64,000 nt of DNA, taken from positions 1,252,144-1,316,143 of the forward strand of contig CAWFVV010000003.1 in the NCBI GenBank assembly GCA_963819385.1. The letters run 5' to 3'. Position 1 is the stretch's first letter, and each line of letters begins with the position of its first letter. The stretch comes from JAVDCA01 sp963819385. GTDB lineage: Bacteria > Pseudomonadota > Alphaproteobacteria > Rhizobiales > Xanthobacteraceae. Shown here one piece after another: positions 51,864 to 61,253 of the stretch. A model generated the notes under the pieces. It made no database searches and had not been told where the DNA came from. It saw only the letters and a list, made by a program, of their open reading frames with translations. The translations under genes were made by a program, and so were the position numbers.

Positions 51864-52763
51864 ATGGGGGGCACGTCTACAACTTCCCAGACCTCGAACC
51901 AGCAATCGCAGCTTACGCCCTATGCGCCGGCGCAAGCTGGATTGCAGGGCATCCTCGGCGCGCTCGGCGGCATGACGAGCAATCTCGGGGTTACGCCCGG
52001 CATCACGAATGCGTTCGGGCAGATCGAGCAAAACTCGGGTGCGGCCAATCCCTATTCCGCGCCGGCTGGCGCTTCAGTGCTCTCCCAACTCAGCGGCGGC
52101 CCGAATTTCGGCACCGCGACGAACACGGTGGGCAATGGCGCCAGCGCAGTATCATCCGCGCTCTCCCCCTTCACGACCGGGAATTCCCTCGATCCGGCGA
52201 GCAACCCCGCGCTGGCGCAGCAGCTCAACACCGTCAATCAGCAGGTGCAGAACACGGTCAATCCCGCATTCTCGGCGGCCGGCCGACTGGCCTCGCCCGC
52301 GAACGCGCAGGCCATGGCGACCGGCATTGCGCAGGGCGATACGGGCATCCTGCAGAACGCGGCCGGCAATCAAATCAGCGCTGCTGGCGTGCTCGGCAAC
52401 AACGCGAACAATGCGGGCGGCATCCTGGGCAATCTCGACGTTGGCAATGCGGGCATCCAAACCGCGGGCCTCAACAATGCGCCGAACGCATTCAACCTGC
52501 CGAACCTTGGGCCGCAGACCTTCCTCAACGCTGCGCTCCAACAGAACCAGTTGCCAATCTCGAATGCCTCTCAGCTATCCGGCATTCTCGGGCCGATCGC
52601 GGCGCAGTTCGGGACGCAGACGGGCAGCGGCACGCAGACGGGCACCAGCACGATGAGTCCGATGCAACAGCTTCTCATGGGCTCGCAAGCGTTCTCCAAC
52701 TTCCTCAATCCGTTCAAATCGGCCCCGACCGCTGGCATGCCGGCGGGCGGCGGCTTTAGCTAA
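51864..52763 (+). CDS. Ejection-type virion protein
   Basis: 299 residues rich in Ala, Gly, Asn, Gln (AQAGLQGILGALGGMTSNLGV; NNANNAGGILGNLDVGNAG). Composition and place match podovirus internal or ejection proteins that form the channel for DNA entry. One base after the HNH gene. Confidence 0.68.
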   Translation: MGGTSTTSQTSNQQSQLTPYAPAQAGLQGILGALGGMTSNLGVTPGITNAFGQIEQNSGAANPYSAPAGASVLSQLSGGPNFGTATNTVGNGASAVSSALSPFTTGNSLDPASNPALAQQLNTVNQQVQNTVNPAFSAAGRLASPANAQAMATGIAQGDTGILQNAAGNQISAAGVLGNNANNAGGILGNLDVGNAGIQTAGLNNAPNAFNLPNLGPQTFLNAALQQNQLPISNASQLSGILGPIAAQFGTQTGSGTQTGTSTMSPMQQLLMGSQAFSNFLNPFKSAPTAGMPAGGGFS

Positions 52764-52772
52764 GGAACGGCA

Positions 52773-54506
52773 ATGGGCATCCTCGACGGCATCCAATTCG
52801 ACCCACAGCAGGGCCTTGGTTGGCTCGGCGCATTGCTGAGCGCGCAAGGCCCCATGGGACAAGCCGCTGGCGCCGCACTTCCGGGCCCAGGTGCCAATTC
52901 CGCAATAAGCGCCTTGGCGCCGCTATTCGCGCCGCAACAGCTTTCGACGTCGGGCGAAAGAGGGGCCTTCGATGCAGCTGCGTCGCCTGCGCTGATGAAT
53001 GGTAGAGCCGCGCTTAACGCGCCGAACGTGCAACCGCTCCCTGCGCCTGCGCTGCCCCCTTCGTTTCCGACGATGAGCGGCGCGGCCGGCTACGGTGCGG
53101 GCGTTGATGCGCAGCCTCCCAATGCGATGCTGCCGCCCAACGCTGCGCCAGCGCAGGGGCAGGGCCTTCCCGCGCAGATGCCGCAAGCCGCTCCGCAGCA
53201 GGCGCCGCAACCCAATCCGTTCACATCGCTCTTTGGCGGCGGCTCGCCGAGCGCGGCAGGTCCCGGCATCATGGATCGCCTGACCGCGGGCGCCACCAAC
53301 TTCACCACCGGCGGCAATCCGCTCGCGGGCATTCTCAATTCGGTCAACGGCCTGATGACCGGCCAGCGCACCGATCCGGCGGGCGTCATGCAGCAACAGG
53401 TCATGTCTACATATCGGGCATTGGTTGCCGCAGGCGTGCCGTCCGCGACGGCGCAGGCCGCAGCCCTCAATCCGAAGGTCATGGAAACGATCGCGCCGCA
53501 ACTCTACAGCAAGCCGACATTTCAGGAGACCGGCACCGATCCATTTACCGGCCAGAAAAGCGGCGTGTGGCTACAGCCCGACAGAATGCAAGCGACGCCG
53601 GCCGTCGTTAATGGCGCTCCGGTTGGCCCCGGCGGTGCGCTTGCCGCAAATGTTCCGCCGAGCACGCAAGCCGTCTTTGATCAAATCGACCAGGCGCGGA
53701 CGCAAGGCGCGGGACCGCAGCAACTCTTACAGCTTGTGCCGAACAGCATCCGCAGCGGCGTTGTCGCGATGCTTAACGGGCAGGCCATCCCGTCCAATCT
53801 GAGCGCCCGCGGTGCCGCGCGCGATATGACCATCCGGTTCGCGCACGCGATCGATCCGAACTTTGACGAGACGGCAATCCCCGCTCGTGTCGCGCTGCAG
53901 AAAGATTACCAGGGAGGCGGAAAGGCATTCGAGGAAACGCAGGCGCTCAATACGGTTGGCGGCCATCTGAGCCGGCTCATGGACTCGGCGGTCGGCCTTG
54001 GGAACACGGGTTTCAAGCCATGGAATATGCTGAAAAACATGGCCACTGACGCGACTGTTGGCAATCCGGCCCTGGTCAGATTCCGCAATGACCTCGTGAC
54101 GACGCAGAACGAACTCGCCAAAGCATATCATGGCGGCCACGTCAGCGACTCAGCCTTCGCGGCCTTCAACAAGTCGATCAACGAGGCACAGACGCCGGAT
54201 GAAATGCGCGCTGCTATCGGCGAGCTTGCGGGTCTCTTGGGATCGAAGATCACGGCGAGAGAGACGGCCTACAAGGCCGGCATGAACAATATGGGCGCGC
54301 TCCCTGGCCAGTATCGCGCCATCAACGACGAAGCGCAGCACTCGTTCAATCGCATCAATGCATGGGCGAGCGGCGGTCAGTCGGCGCCCGCATCTGCGCA
54401 GCCTGTGCAACAGGCGCAACATCAGGCGCCGGCACCTCTTCCCGCGCCTGACGCGCAGGGCTGGATCACGCTTCCGAATGGCATTCGCATCCGCGAGAAA
54501 AAGTAA
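52773..54506 (+). CDS. Large virion (ejection) protein
   Basis: 577 residues. Low-complexity N-terminus (AQMPQAAPQQAPQPNPF), a helical middle (QQQVMSTYRALVAAGVPSATAQAAAL), a conserved block ALQKDYQGGGKAFEETQALNTVGGHLSRL... FRNDLVTTQNELAKAYHGG seen in phage virion proteins, and a Q/A/P-rich tail. Stop overlaps next ATG. Confidence 0.7.
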   Translation: MGILDGIQFDPQQGLGWLGALLSAQGPMGQAAGAALPGPGANSAISALAPLFAPQQLSTSGERGAFDAAASPALMNGRAALNAPNVQPLPAPALPPSFPTMSGAAGYGAGVDAQPPNAMLPPNAAPAQGQGLPAQMPQAAPQQAPQPNPFTSLFGGGSPSAAGPGIMDRLTAGATNFTTGGNPLAGILNSVNGLMTGQRTDPAGVMQQQVMSTYRALVAAGVPSATAQAAALNPKVMETIAPQLYSKPTFQETGTDPFTGQKSGVWLQPDRMQATPAVVNGAPVGPGGALAANVPPSTQAVFDQIDQARTQGAGPQQLLQLVPNSIRSGVVAMLNGQAIPSNLSARGAARDMTIRFAHAIDPNFDETAIPARVALQKDYQGGGKAFEETQALNTVGGHLSRLMDSAVGLGNTGFKPWNMLKNMATDATVGNPALVRFRNDLVTTQNELAKAYHGGHVSDSAFAAFNKSINEAQTPDEMRAAIGELAGLLGSKITARETAYKAGMNNMGALPGQYRAINDEAQHSFNRINAWASGGQSAPASAQPVQQAQHQAPAPLPAPDAQGWITLPNGIRIREKK

Positions 54507-56522
54507 TGCCAACCTTTGACGTGCAAGCTCCTAACGGAACGCCGTATGAGGTCGATGCGCCAGACATTCATGCCGCCACGTCGGCGCTCGGCGCTCCGAC
54601 ATTCGATGAGGACAAATATCATGCGGCCGCGCGGGACCAGATGGCTAAAGCGGCGGCGGCCGGCGCCCCTAACGATCCTTATATGGCGCGTATCCTGCAC
54701 GGGGCTACGTTCGGCTTCTCCGATGAGCTCACTGCGGCTGCGACCACGCCACTGGCAATGCTGTATCATCACACGGCGAGCCCGGCAGAAGGCTATCGCT
54801 ATGCCAAGGCCCTCGAGGACATGAACCTCGACCAAGCGCGGCAAAGCACCGGCACGCTTGGAACGGTGGCCGAGCTTGGGGGCGGCGTTTTATCCGGCAC
54901 GGGGGCGGCGCGTGCTGGGCTTGGCGTTCTGGGAAGGCTCGCGCCGGATGCGGGCCTCGGAGCAAAGAGCCTCGCATCAGCGGCGGATGCGGGGCTGTAC
55001 GGAACAGTGGCCGGTGCTGGGGAGGGCAACTCTCTTGAGGAGCGCGGCCAAAATGCGCTGACTGGCGGATTGAGCGGAATGCTTCTGGGAGGCGTAGCGC
55101 CCGGGGCGCTAAAGATCGCTGGCGCCGTTGCATCGCCCGTCGTCAGCAATATTGCGGCGCGCCTCAACCCGGCAAAATATGCGCAAGGGCAGGTCGCGCG
55201 CGCCATCTCGGAAAGCGGGCAGACACCGCAATCACTATTGAATTCCATTACGACTGCGGCGCAGCAGGGTCAGCCTGAATTCACCTTGGCCGATGCATTG
55301 GGAAATCCCGGCCAACGCATGCTTTCCACCGTCACCCGCGCACCGGGAGATGGGCGCACTGAGGCAATAAACTTCCTTGATGCGCGGCAGGCCGGGCAGG
55401 GGCGCCGTGTCGCTAATACCCTCGCGGAGGGCTTCGACGCGCCGCAGACTGCGCAGCAGGCAACCGACCGGCTTACGCAGGCGCGTGACGCCGCGTCGGA
55501 CGTGAACTACGACGCCGCGCGGGCCAATGCGGGGGCGGTCAACGTCACGCCGGTAATCCAGCGCATTGATAGGACACTTCGTCCGGGAGCTGGGGGCTTC
55601 ATCAATCCGCAAGCCAGTATCGCGCCGGATAGCGTCGAAGCCTCGCTCGCCAACGTGCGGGCCAGATTGACGGACGGCCGATCAAACTTGACGGATTTCG
55701 AATCGCTGCAGCGTGTGCGCGGCGATCTATCCGACCAAATCGAAGCGGCCCGGCGCGCCGGCACGAACAACAAGGCTCGCCTCCTGACACAGGTGCGCAC
55801 CGAACTCGATGTTGCGATGGAGCAGGCGTCGCCTGGATTTGTCGCGGCCAATCGTGCGCATGCTGCGGCGAGTTCGAACTATCGATGCAATCGGCACGGG
55901 GCAGCAGGCCGCGATGCGTGGACGCGTAGAGGACACCGTTCCCGCCTTCCGTGCGATGCCGCCTGCGGAGCAGCAGGGGTTTCGCGTCGGCTACGTCGAT
56001 CCACTGATCGCACAGACGCAAAGTGCTGCCGTTGGCGCGAATAAGGCGCGGCCGTTCACCTCGGATGCTTTCCGAACCGAAGCCGCTGCCATGGCGCCGA
56101 TGCGAACCGGCAACACGATGATGCAGCGCCTTGGTCGCGAAAACACGATGTTTGCGACGCGCTCGCAGGCCACCGGCGGCAGCCAGACGGCGGACAATCT
56201 TGCCGATGCGAATGCGATGGGGATTTATCCCTCGATCATCGGCGATATTATCCACGGCAATTGGGTCGGCGCGGCGCGCAGCCTGATCACGGCGGGGTCA
56301 AATGCGCTGAGCGGAAACACCGCGGCGGTGCGCCAAGAGGTCGGGCGCCTGCTTCTTCTGCGCGGCTCGAATGTGAGCGGGTCACAGCTCCCCGGCCTGA
56401 TCACGCAGGCCGTGCAGAATGTACGGACGCGCCAATTGCTTGCTAATCGCATCGGCTCGGGGCTGTTTGCCGGCGCAGCCGTGGCGCCTAATGCAATAGG
56501 AAGTGCACGGCAGTCGCCGTGA
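54506..56522 (+). pseudogene. Ejection/DNA-transfer protein, frameshifted once
   Basis: First frame runs from MPTFDVQAPNGTPYEVDAPDI to ...HAAASS (about 55874), where one extra A (CGAACT) shifts the frame; the second continues TIDAIGTGQQAAMRGRVEDTVPAFRAMPPAEQQ... to 56522. Without the extra base it is a ~671-residue protein with amphipathic helices, the biggest of the ejection set. Open frames: 54506-56044 and 55809-56522. Confidence 0.75.
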
Positions 56523-56631
56523 GCGCAAAGCCCAGCAGATAGGCGAGAGTTCCGGGCAGGCCCGGCCCGAAAAACGGCTCGCGCGGCGAGCGTTCGGATT
56601 TCCACTCATGCGGCTCTAGGTCAACCAACAT
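56488..56631 (-). CDS. Small single-span membrane protein on opposite strand
   Basis: 47 residues: MLVDLEPHEWKSERSPREPFF, a helix LPGTLAYLLGFALTATAVHFLL and C-terminal H. Its ATG shares bases with the ATG of the transglycosylase gene on the other strand (CATG at 56629-56632). A holin-like or immunity role is possible; no ribosome-binding site seen. Confidence 0.38.
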   Translation of the reverse strand: MLVDLEPHEWKSERSPREPFFGPGLPGTLAYLLGFALTATAVHFLLH

Positions 56632-57340
56632 GGCAGTCGATCCGGCCCTTATCCCAGCGGTGCGCGCCTCGGCGCAGCGGCTCGGTATCAACCCGTCCGA
56701 TCTTCTCACGGCGATGAGCTATGAGACCGGCGGAACACTCAATCCTAATCTCTGGGGCGGCAAAAACAACCAGTACCTCGGGCTAATCCAGTTCGGTCCC
56801 GGAGAGCAGCAGAAATACGGCGTGAAGCCCGGCATGCCTGTCGCGGACCAGGTGACGGCAGCGGAGAACTTCCTGCGCGATCGCGGCGTGCGGCCCGGCA
56901 TGGGCATGTTGGACATCTACTCGACGATCAACGCCGGCTCGCCGGGCCTCTACAATCGCAGCGATGCCAACAATGGCGGCGCGCCGGGCACGATCTATGA
57001 CAAGGTGACCCAGCAGATGGCGGGGCACCGGGCGCGGGCAGAATCGCTCCTGGGGCTACAGCCTGGGCAGGATCAGGGAACGCCGCTCCCGTTGTCGCCG
57101 CCCGTCAACGTGGGCGCTTCAGCGCAGCCCGCAAGCCCGCTCAACCTCATGAGCTACACCGGCGCACCGCCGACCATGGCGGGGCAGCCCATGCCGCTGT
57201 TCGGGCAACCGGCGCAACAGCCTGCCCAACCGACGCCGCAACAGGCGCCAGCGCCAGCCTCGCTATGGAGCATGCTGGCGCCTCCATCAGACCCAACCGC
57301 GCTCGCCAATTTCTGGGCGAGACAAAATCCAACGGGGTAA
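56630..57340 (+). CDS. Virion-associated lytic transglycosylase-like protein
   Basis: 236 residues. N-terminal ~140: LLTAMSYETGGTLNPNLWGG (Glu32 as catalytic acid), LGLIQFGPGEQQKYGV, and a helical end; resembles the phage lysozyme-like domains that bore peptidoglycan on DNA entry. The tail is Pro/Gln-rich. Confidence 0.74.
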   Translation: MAVDPALIPAVRASAQRLGINPSDLLTAMSYETGGTLNPNLWGGKNNQYLGLIQFGPGEQQKYGVKPGMPVADQVTAAENFLRDRGVRPGMGMLDIYSTINAGSPGLYNRSDANNGGAPGTIYDKVTQQMAGHRARAESLLGLQPGQDQGTPLPLSPPVNVGASAQPASPLNLMSYTGAPPTMAGQPMPLFGQPAQQPAQPTPQQAPAPASLWSMLAPPSDPTALANFWARQNPTG

Positions 57341-57343
57341 CGC

Positions 57344-58336
57344 ATGCCATTCTGGGGCTGGTCCAAGACGGCCGCGAGCAACGCGACTTCCGACCCGACG
57401 ATCAACTGGGCCGAAGGCATGTCGCCGTCCGCCGTGAACGATAGCGCGCGCGCGATGGAGGCTCGTCTCGCCGAGTGGCGCGATGACATCTCGGGCACCA
57501 TCACGACGGCCGGATCGGGTACGGCCTACACGGTCGCCAGCAATCAGGGATTCGATACGCTCGCCCACATGTCCGGCGCGATGATCGCCTTCGTTCCGCA
57601 CACCACGAACGGCGCCACCGTCACGCTCAACGTGGACGGCCTGGGCGCGAAGCCGCTGCGCTACGGGCCGAGCCTTGAACTCCAATCGGGCATGCTGATC
57701 CAGGGCACGCCCTACGTCGCGACCTACAACAACTCGGATGGCGCGTTCTATCTTCGCAACATTGCCGGCAACCCTTATGGCATCCCGCTCGGCGGATTGC
57801 TGCCCTATACGGGAACGACGGCGCCAAATTCCGCATTCGTGCTGCCGTTCGGTCAGGCGATTTCCCGCACGATTTACGCGACTTATTTCGCACTGGTTGG
57901 TACCACCTACGGCCCCGGTGACGGATCGTCCACGTTCAATGTGCTGGACCTGCGTGGGCGCTTCCTCGCCGGCTTGGGCAACATGGGCGGCTCGGACGCG
58001 GGTAGGATAACCGTCGCGGGCGGCAATTTCGACGGGACGGTGTTGGGCGGGACGGGCGGTGGTCAGAACAAGACGGTTGCGCTGGCTAACCTTCCGGCCG
58101 CCACATTGGCGACAACCATCGTTGACCCTGGTCATACGCACATTCTGACCGGCCAAGTAGCCGCCTCTGGCTCTCCGGGAACGCCGACTATGGCGGCTTC
58201 CGGGAATAGCGTAACGGCCACGACGAACAGCGCAACGACCGGCATCACTGCTAGCACCGCACTCGGCGGCAGCGGAACCGCTCTCCCGATATTGCCGCCG
58301 TCAATGGTTTTGCCCTTCATCCTGCGTGTGATCTAG
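57344..58336 (+). CDS. Phage tail fibre with tail-collar domain
   Basis: 330 residues. MPFWGWSKTAASNATSDPTINWAEGMSPSAVNDSARAM is a common fibre N-terminus; the tail-collar domain is at about 145-235 (GGLLPYTGTTAPNSAFVLPFGQAISR... STFNVLDLRGRFLAGLGNMGG) and the tip is Thr/Gly/Ser-rich. Receptor binding is inferred. Confidence 0.86.
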   Translation: MPFWGWSKTAASNATSDPTINWAEGMSPSAVNDSARAMEARLAEWRDDISGTITTAGSGTAYTVASNQGFDTLAHMSGAMIAFVPHTTNGATVTLNVDGLGAKPLRYGPSLELQSGMLIQGTPYVATYNNSDGAFYLRNIAGNPYGIPLGGLLPYTGTTAPNSAFVLPFGQAISRTIYATYFALVGTTYGPGDGSSTFNVLDLRGRFLAGLGNMGGSDAGRITVAGGNFDGTVLGGTGGGQNKTVALANLPAATLATTIVDPGHTHILTGQVAASGSPGTPTMAASGNSVTATTNSATTGITASTALGGSGTALPILPPSMVLPFILRVI

Positions 58337-59105
58337 GATTTCGTGATTTACACTTATCTTCGCGCACTCGTCGGGCCGAAGTATTGGCCAATCGCCATAC
58401 GCATGACTCTGTCAAGTAGCTTCTCTTGTTGATGTGGCAGCAAAGTGCAGACTGCCAGTCGCCCTCAACGAGGCATCGATAAAGTGGACCGGAGGAAAAT
58501 TGCAGCCAGTTCACAAGCGTCTTCCCCGCGCCGCATTGGGCTATCGCAAGATGGTCCATTTCCTCATTGATGTTGTCGTATGACAGGAACTTTCGGCTAT
58601 AGCCTAATGCAGAGAAGCAACTTTCGCCGGAGCCGCCCTCAATGATGCATCTGCGATCGGGGAACCCCGGAGCGCCAACCATAACATTGACGTTCTGGAT
58701 GAGCCGTCTGGTGATGTTCTTGACGCAATAAGATGCGGAGTATCCGCGCGCCAGCTGGGTAAATGCAATCGTCGCGTCAAGGCCGTCTACCATCGCATTA
58801 AAGGTTAGTCCGTCGCCAATGCGAGCCCACCTTTTTGACAGCAGTGTCACGAGCCTGCGTTTACCGCTGCCGTCGTCGTACTGGACGCATTCAAGGTCAG
58901 CCAAGGCAAGTCCTCTGGCGGCTCTAATCGGACCGAATTTAATGACGCCGAATGGCAGACTCGGCATGAGATGCGTTTTCTCGGCCCCGATGCAGATTTG
59001 CGCCTTCCCAAATTTTACTTTCTGAACTGAAACGGATCGGAGGGCGCAAAGATATTCGCGCGCGATCTCCTTTGCCGGAGTGAACCTGTTTTTTGGAAGC
59101 AACAC
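58317..59105 (-). CDS. Protein of unknown function on the opposite strand (possible moron)
   Basis: 262 residues from GTG 59105 (start uncertain; ATG 58967 also possible). Middle part FGVIKFGPIRAARGLALADLECVQYDD ... SKRWARIGDGLTFNAMVDGLDATIAFTQLARGYSASYCVKNITRRLIQNVNVMVGA reads as genuine folded protein, with nine cysteines. Lower-GC than the flanking genes. It is convergent with the fibre gene (20-base overlap) and divergent from the lysis genes, as phage cargo genes often are. Confidence 0.55.
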   Translation of the reverse strand: MLLPKNRFTPAKEIAREYLCALRSVSVQKVKFGKAQICIGAEKTHLMPSLPFGVIKFGPIRAARGLALADLECVQYDDGSGKRRLVTLLSKRWARIGDGLTFNAMVDGLDATIAFTQLARGYSASYCVKNITRRLIQNVNVMVGAPGFPDRRCIIEGGSGESCFSALGYSRKFLSYDNINEEMDHLAIAQCGAGKTLVNWLQFSSGPLYRCLVEGDWQSALCCHINKRSYLTESCVWRLANTSARRVREDKCKSRNPRSHAG

Positions 59106-59145
59106 TCGCCACGTTTACCACAACCTCCACACGAAAGGAAATCCC

Positions 59146-59403
59146 ATGGAACCGCTCTTCTGGGGCGTGATTGGCGCCGCCATCGTCATCGTCCCTCTAA
59201 TCCTCATCTTCGGCGGCAAGCGCCTGTGGACCGCGATCGAAACAAAGGTCAAGGCCAAGGCGACCGCCGCTGAGGCCGATCTCAAGACCCGCGTGACGGC
59301 GGTGGTCGGCGACGTTGACGCCAAGGTGCAGGCCGCCATCGCCAATGCGGTCGCGCCCATCAAGGCGGACATCGCCGCCCTCAAGGCCAAGGTGGGCGTC
59401 TGA
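59146..59403 (+). CDS. Small membrane protein of the lysis cassette
   Basis: 85 residues: one N-terminal helix (FWGVIGAAIVIVPLILIFGG) and a coiled coil (IETKVKAKATAAEADLKTRVTAVVGDVDAKVQAAIANAV). GAAAGGAAATCCC precedes ATG. TGATG overlap with endolysin; could be a holin or scaffold of it. Confidence 0.68.
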   Translation: MEPLFWGVIGAAIVIVPLILIFGGKRLWTAIETKVKAKATAAEADLKTRVTAVVGDVDAKVQAAIANAVAPIKADIAALKAKVGV

Positions 59404-60218
59404 TGGTCGCCGACACCTTCCCCCACGCCCTGCGCCTCGTCCTGGTGGACGAAGGCGGCCTCGACGACGATCCGCACGACCACGGCGGCCGCACCGCCTA
59501 CGGCATCATCCAGCGCGAATACGATGGCTATCGCGCGCGCCACAGCCTGCCGCCGCAGGACGTGTGGAAGATCACGCCTGCCGAATACACCGAGATCTAC
59601 CGCGATCGCTACTGGTCGCCGTGGTGCGACCGCCTGCCGTCCGGCATGGACTACGCGTTCTTCGACGCGTGCGTGAACACCGGCCCGGCGCAGGCGGCGA
59701 AGACCCTCCAGCAAGCCGTAGGCGTGCGCGTGGATGGCTTCATGGGCGACGTGACGCTGGCGAAGGTCGCCGCAATGGACGCACAGGCGGCCATCCACGC
59801 CTTCTGTGAGCGCCGCCGGGCGTTCTACCGAGCCCTACGCCAGTTCCCCCGCTACGGTCGTGGCTGGCTTGCCCGCGTCGATCACGTCGAGAAGGCCGCC
59901 AAGGCCATGGCCGTGACCGGGCAGTCCGAGCGCAACGGGCTCCGGGACGAGGTGAAGGCAGAGGCCAGTGCCCGCGCCAAGGCGGAGGACACGGCACAGC
60001 CGCCGATGACGCCGCAGACCGGGGCGGCCACCACCACCGGCGCCGTTGTCACCGCCGGCATGGCCGAACAGCTCGGCAACGCCACCAGCCAGCTCTCGCC
60101 ATTCCAGGATACGATTGCAATCGTGAAGTATCTCCTGCTTGGCATCGCCGTCGTGACCGTTGCTCTGACCCTCTACGGGCTCGCGCATCATAATAAGGTC
60201 AAGGATGCGACCGGATGA
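59403..60218 (+). CDS. GH108-family endolysin (N-acetylmuramidase) with C-terminal membrane anchor
   Basis: 271 residues. GH108 domain in residues 1-165: catalytic Glu17 in VDEGGLDDDPHDHGGRTAYGI, then WSPWCDRLPSGMDYAFFDACVNTGPAQA and the peptidoglycan-binding part GVRVDGFMGDVTLAKV. A linker leads to one C-terminal membrane segment (YLLLGIAVVTVALTLYGLA). Such anchored forms resemble signal-arrest endolysins except that the anchor is at the C-terminus. Confidence 0.9.
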   Translation: MVADTFPHALRLVLVDEGGLDDDPHDHGGRTAYGIIQREYDGYRARHSLPPQDVWKITPAEYTEIYRDRYWSPWCDRLPSGMDYAFFDACVNTGPAQAAKTLQQAVGVRVDGFMGDVTLAKVAAMDAQAAIHAFCERRRAFYRALRQFPRYGRGWLARVDHVEKAAKAMAVTGQSERNGLRDEVKAEASARAKAEDTAQPPMTPQTGAATTTGAVVTAGMAEQLGNATSQLSPFQDTIAIVKYLLLGIAVVTVALTLYGLAHHNKVKDATG

Positions 60219-60649
60219 GCTTCGATTGGATCACTGTTGCCCTAACGCTGATCGGCGGTGGCGGCACGCTCGGGCTGCTGGCGCTGTTCATCATGGCGCC
60301 GGCCGCGTTCGGCGTCGTCATGGAGGGCCTGCAGACGGCAGTCGGCGCCATCACAGCAACCCGGCTTGGCTGCGCGCTCCTGGCCGCGGTGCTCGCCGCC
60401 ACGGCTGCCGATCAATACCGCGTGCATGTCGCTGGCACCGCGTGCCAAGCGCAGATCGTCGCCCGCGAGGCCAAGGCCGACAAGCAGGCCAAGCAGCGCG
60501 ACACCAACCAGGCCACCGCCGCGGACAGCGATGCCAAGGCACGTATCGCCGAGCTCGAGGAACAGACCCAGCAGGACCAGGAGAAGATTTGTGCGCTACA
60601 GGCCGCCGACAAGTCTTGTCATCCTATTACTGCTGACGAGCTGCGCTAG
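60215..60649 (+). CDS. Spanin-like inner-membrane protein (Rz-type)
   Basis: 144 residues: two hydrophobic segments near the N-terminus (ITVALTLIGGGGTLGLLALFIMA and LGCALLAAVLAATAAD) and a long coiled-coil (REAKADKQAKQRDTNQATAADSDAKARIAELEEQTQQDQEK). The layout matches Rz inner-membrane spanins; an Rz1 frame starts inside its end. ATGA coupling to endolysin. Confidence 0.68.
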   Translation: MSFDWITVALTLIGGGGTLGLLALFIMAPAAFGVVMEGLQTAVGAITATRLGCALLAAVLAATAADQYRVHVAGTACQAQIVAREAKADKQAKQRDTNQATAADSDAKARIAELEEQTQQDQEKICALQAADKSCHPITADELR

Positions 60650-60866
60650 CGTTCCATCGGCCGTCACGCCGAAGGTTGCCGTGCAGCTTCCAGCGCCCCC
60701 ATCGTTCATGGGCGCATGCCCAGCGTCGCATATCCAGCCGGGCATGCCAGCCAATCAGGGCTTCGATCTGGCGCGCGGCGAGTGGAAGGATTGCAGCCGG
60801 CGCGGGGCGCAATCGCGTAGCTGGTATGAGGGTGTGCGCAAGCGATATCAGGCGTCGCCGCTGTGA
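60591..60866 (+). CDS. Outer-membrane spanin-like lipoprotein (Rz1-type), overlapping in another frame
   Basis: 91 residues from GTG 60591 (AGGAGA upstream): signal SLVILLLLTSC with lipobox LTSC, then a Pro-rich segment (AVQLPAPPSF) and a short C-terminus. The overlap of an Rz1 lipoprotein inside Rz is the hallmark of spanin pairs. Confidence 0.66.
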   Translation: MRYRPPTSLVILLLLTSCASVPSAVTPKVAVQLPAPPSFMGACPASHIQPGMPANQGFDLARGEWKDCSRRGAQSRSWYEGVRKRYQASPL

Positions 60867-61228
60867 GCGAACAAGCTCTACTAACTTTCGCCGGCCTCTT
60901 TGTTAATGTCGTGGTGCTCTCCGTCTTGGGAACGTGGGCTCTCGCGCGGACGGCCGCGGCGATCAACAAAACGATCACCGAAAATCGCCAAGCCGTCGAT
61001 GACGAGATTAACAGGGTTCGCAGGGAGACCGGCGAAACGGCAGCCGCCATCAGGGCGAAGATCGTCGAAGTCGAGCTATGGGGCCGTGATAATTTCGTGA
61101 AACGCGATTTGTTCTCGGCTGCAATGGAGCGCATGGAAACGAACGTAACTAACATGGGCGACCGGATCGAAGCGCGCCTATTGCGCATGGAAGGCAAGCT
61201 CGACAAGAGCGCCGCTCAATCGACCTAG
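60863..61228 (+). CDS. Small membrane/coiled-coil protein
   Basis: 121 residues from GTG 60863 (GTGA overlap): hydrophobic start FAGLFVNVVVLSVLGTWALAR and a long coiled coil (ENRQAVDDEINRVRRETGETAAAIRAKI). Possibly a lysis regulator or receptor-exclusion protein; unknown. Confidence 0.66.
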   Translation: MSEQALLTFAGLFVNVVVLSVLGTWALARTAAAINKTITENRQAVDDEINRVRRETGETAAAIRAKIVEVELWGRDNFVKRDLFSAAMERMETNVTNMGDRIEARLLRMEGKLDKSAAQST

Positions 61229-61253
61229 GCCACCAACAGCACGGGAAAAATTC

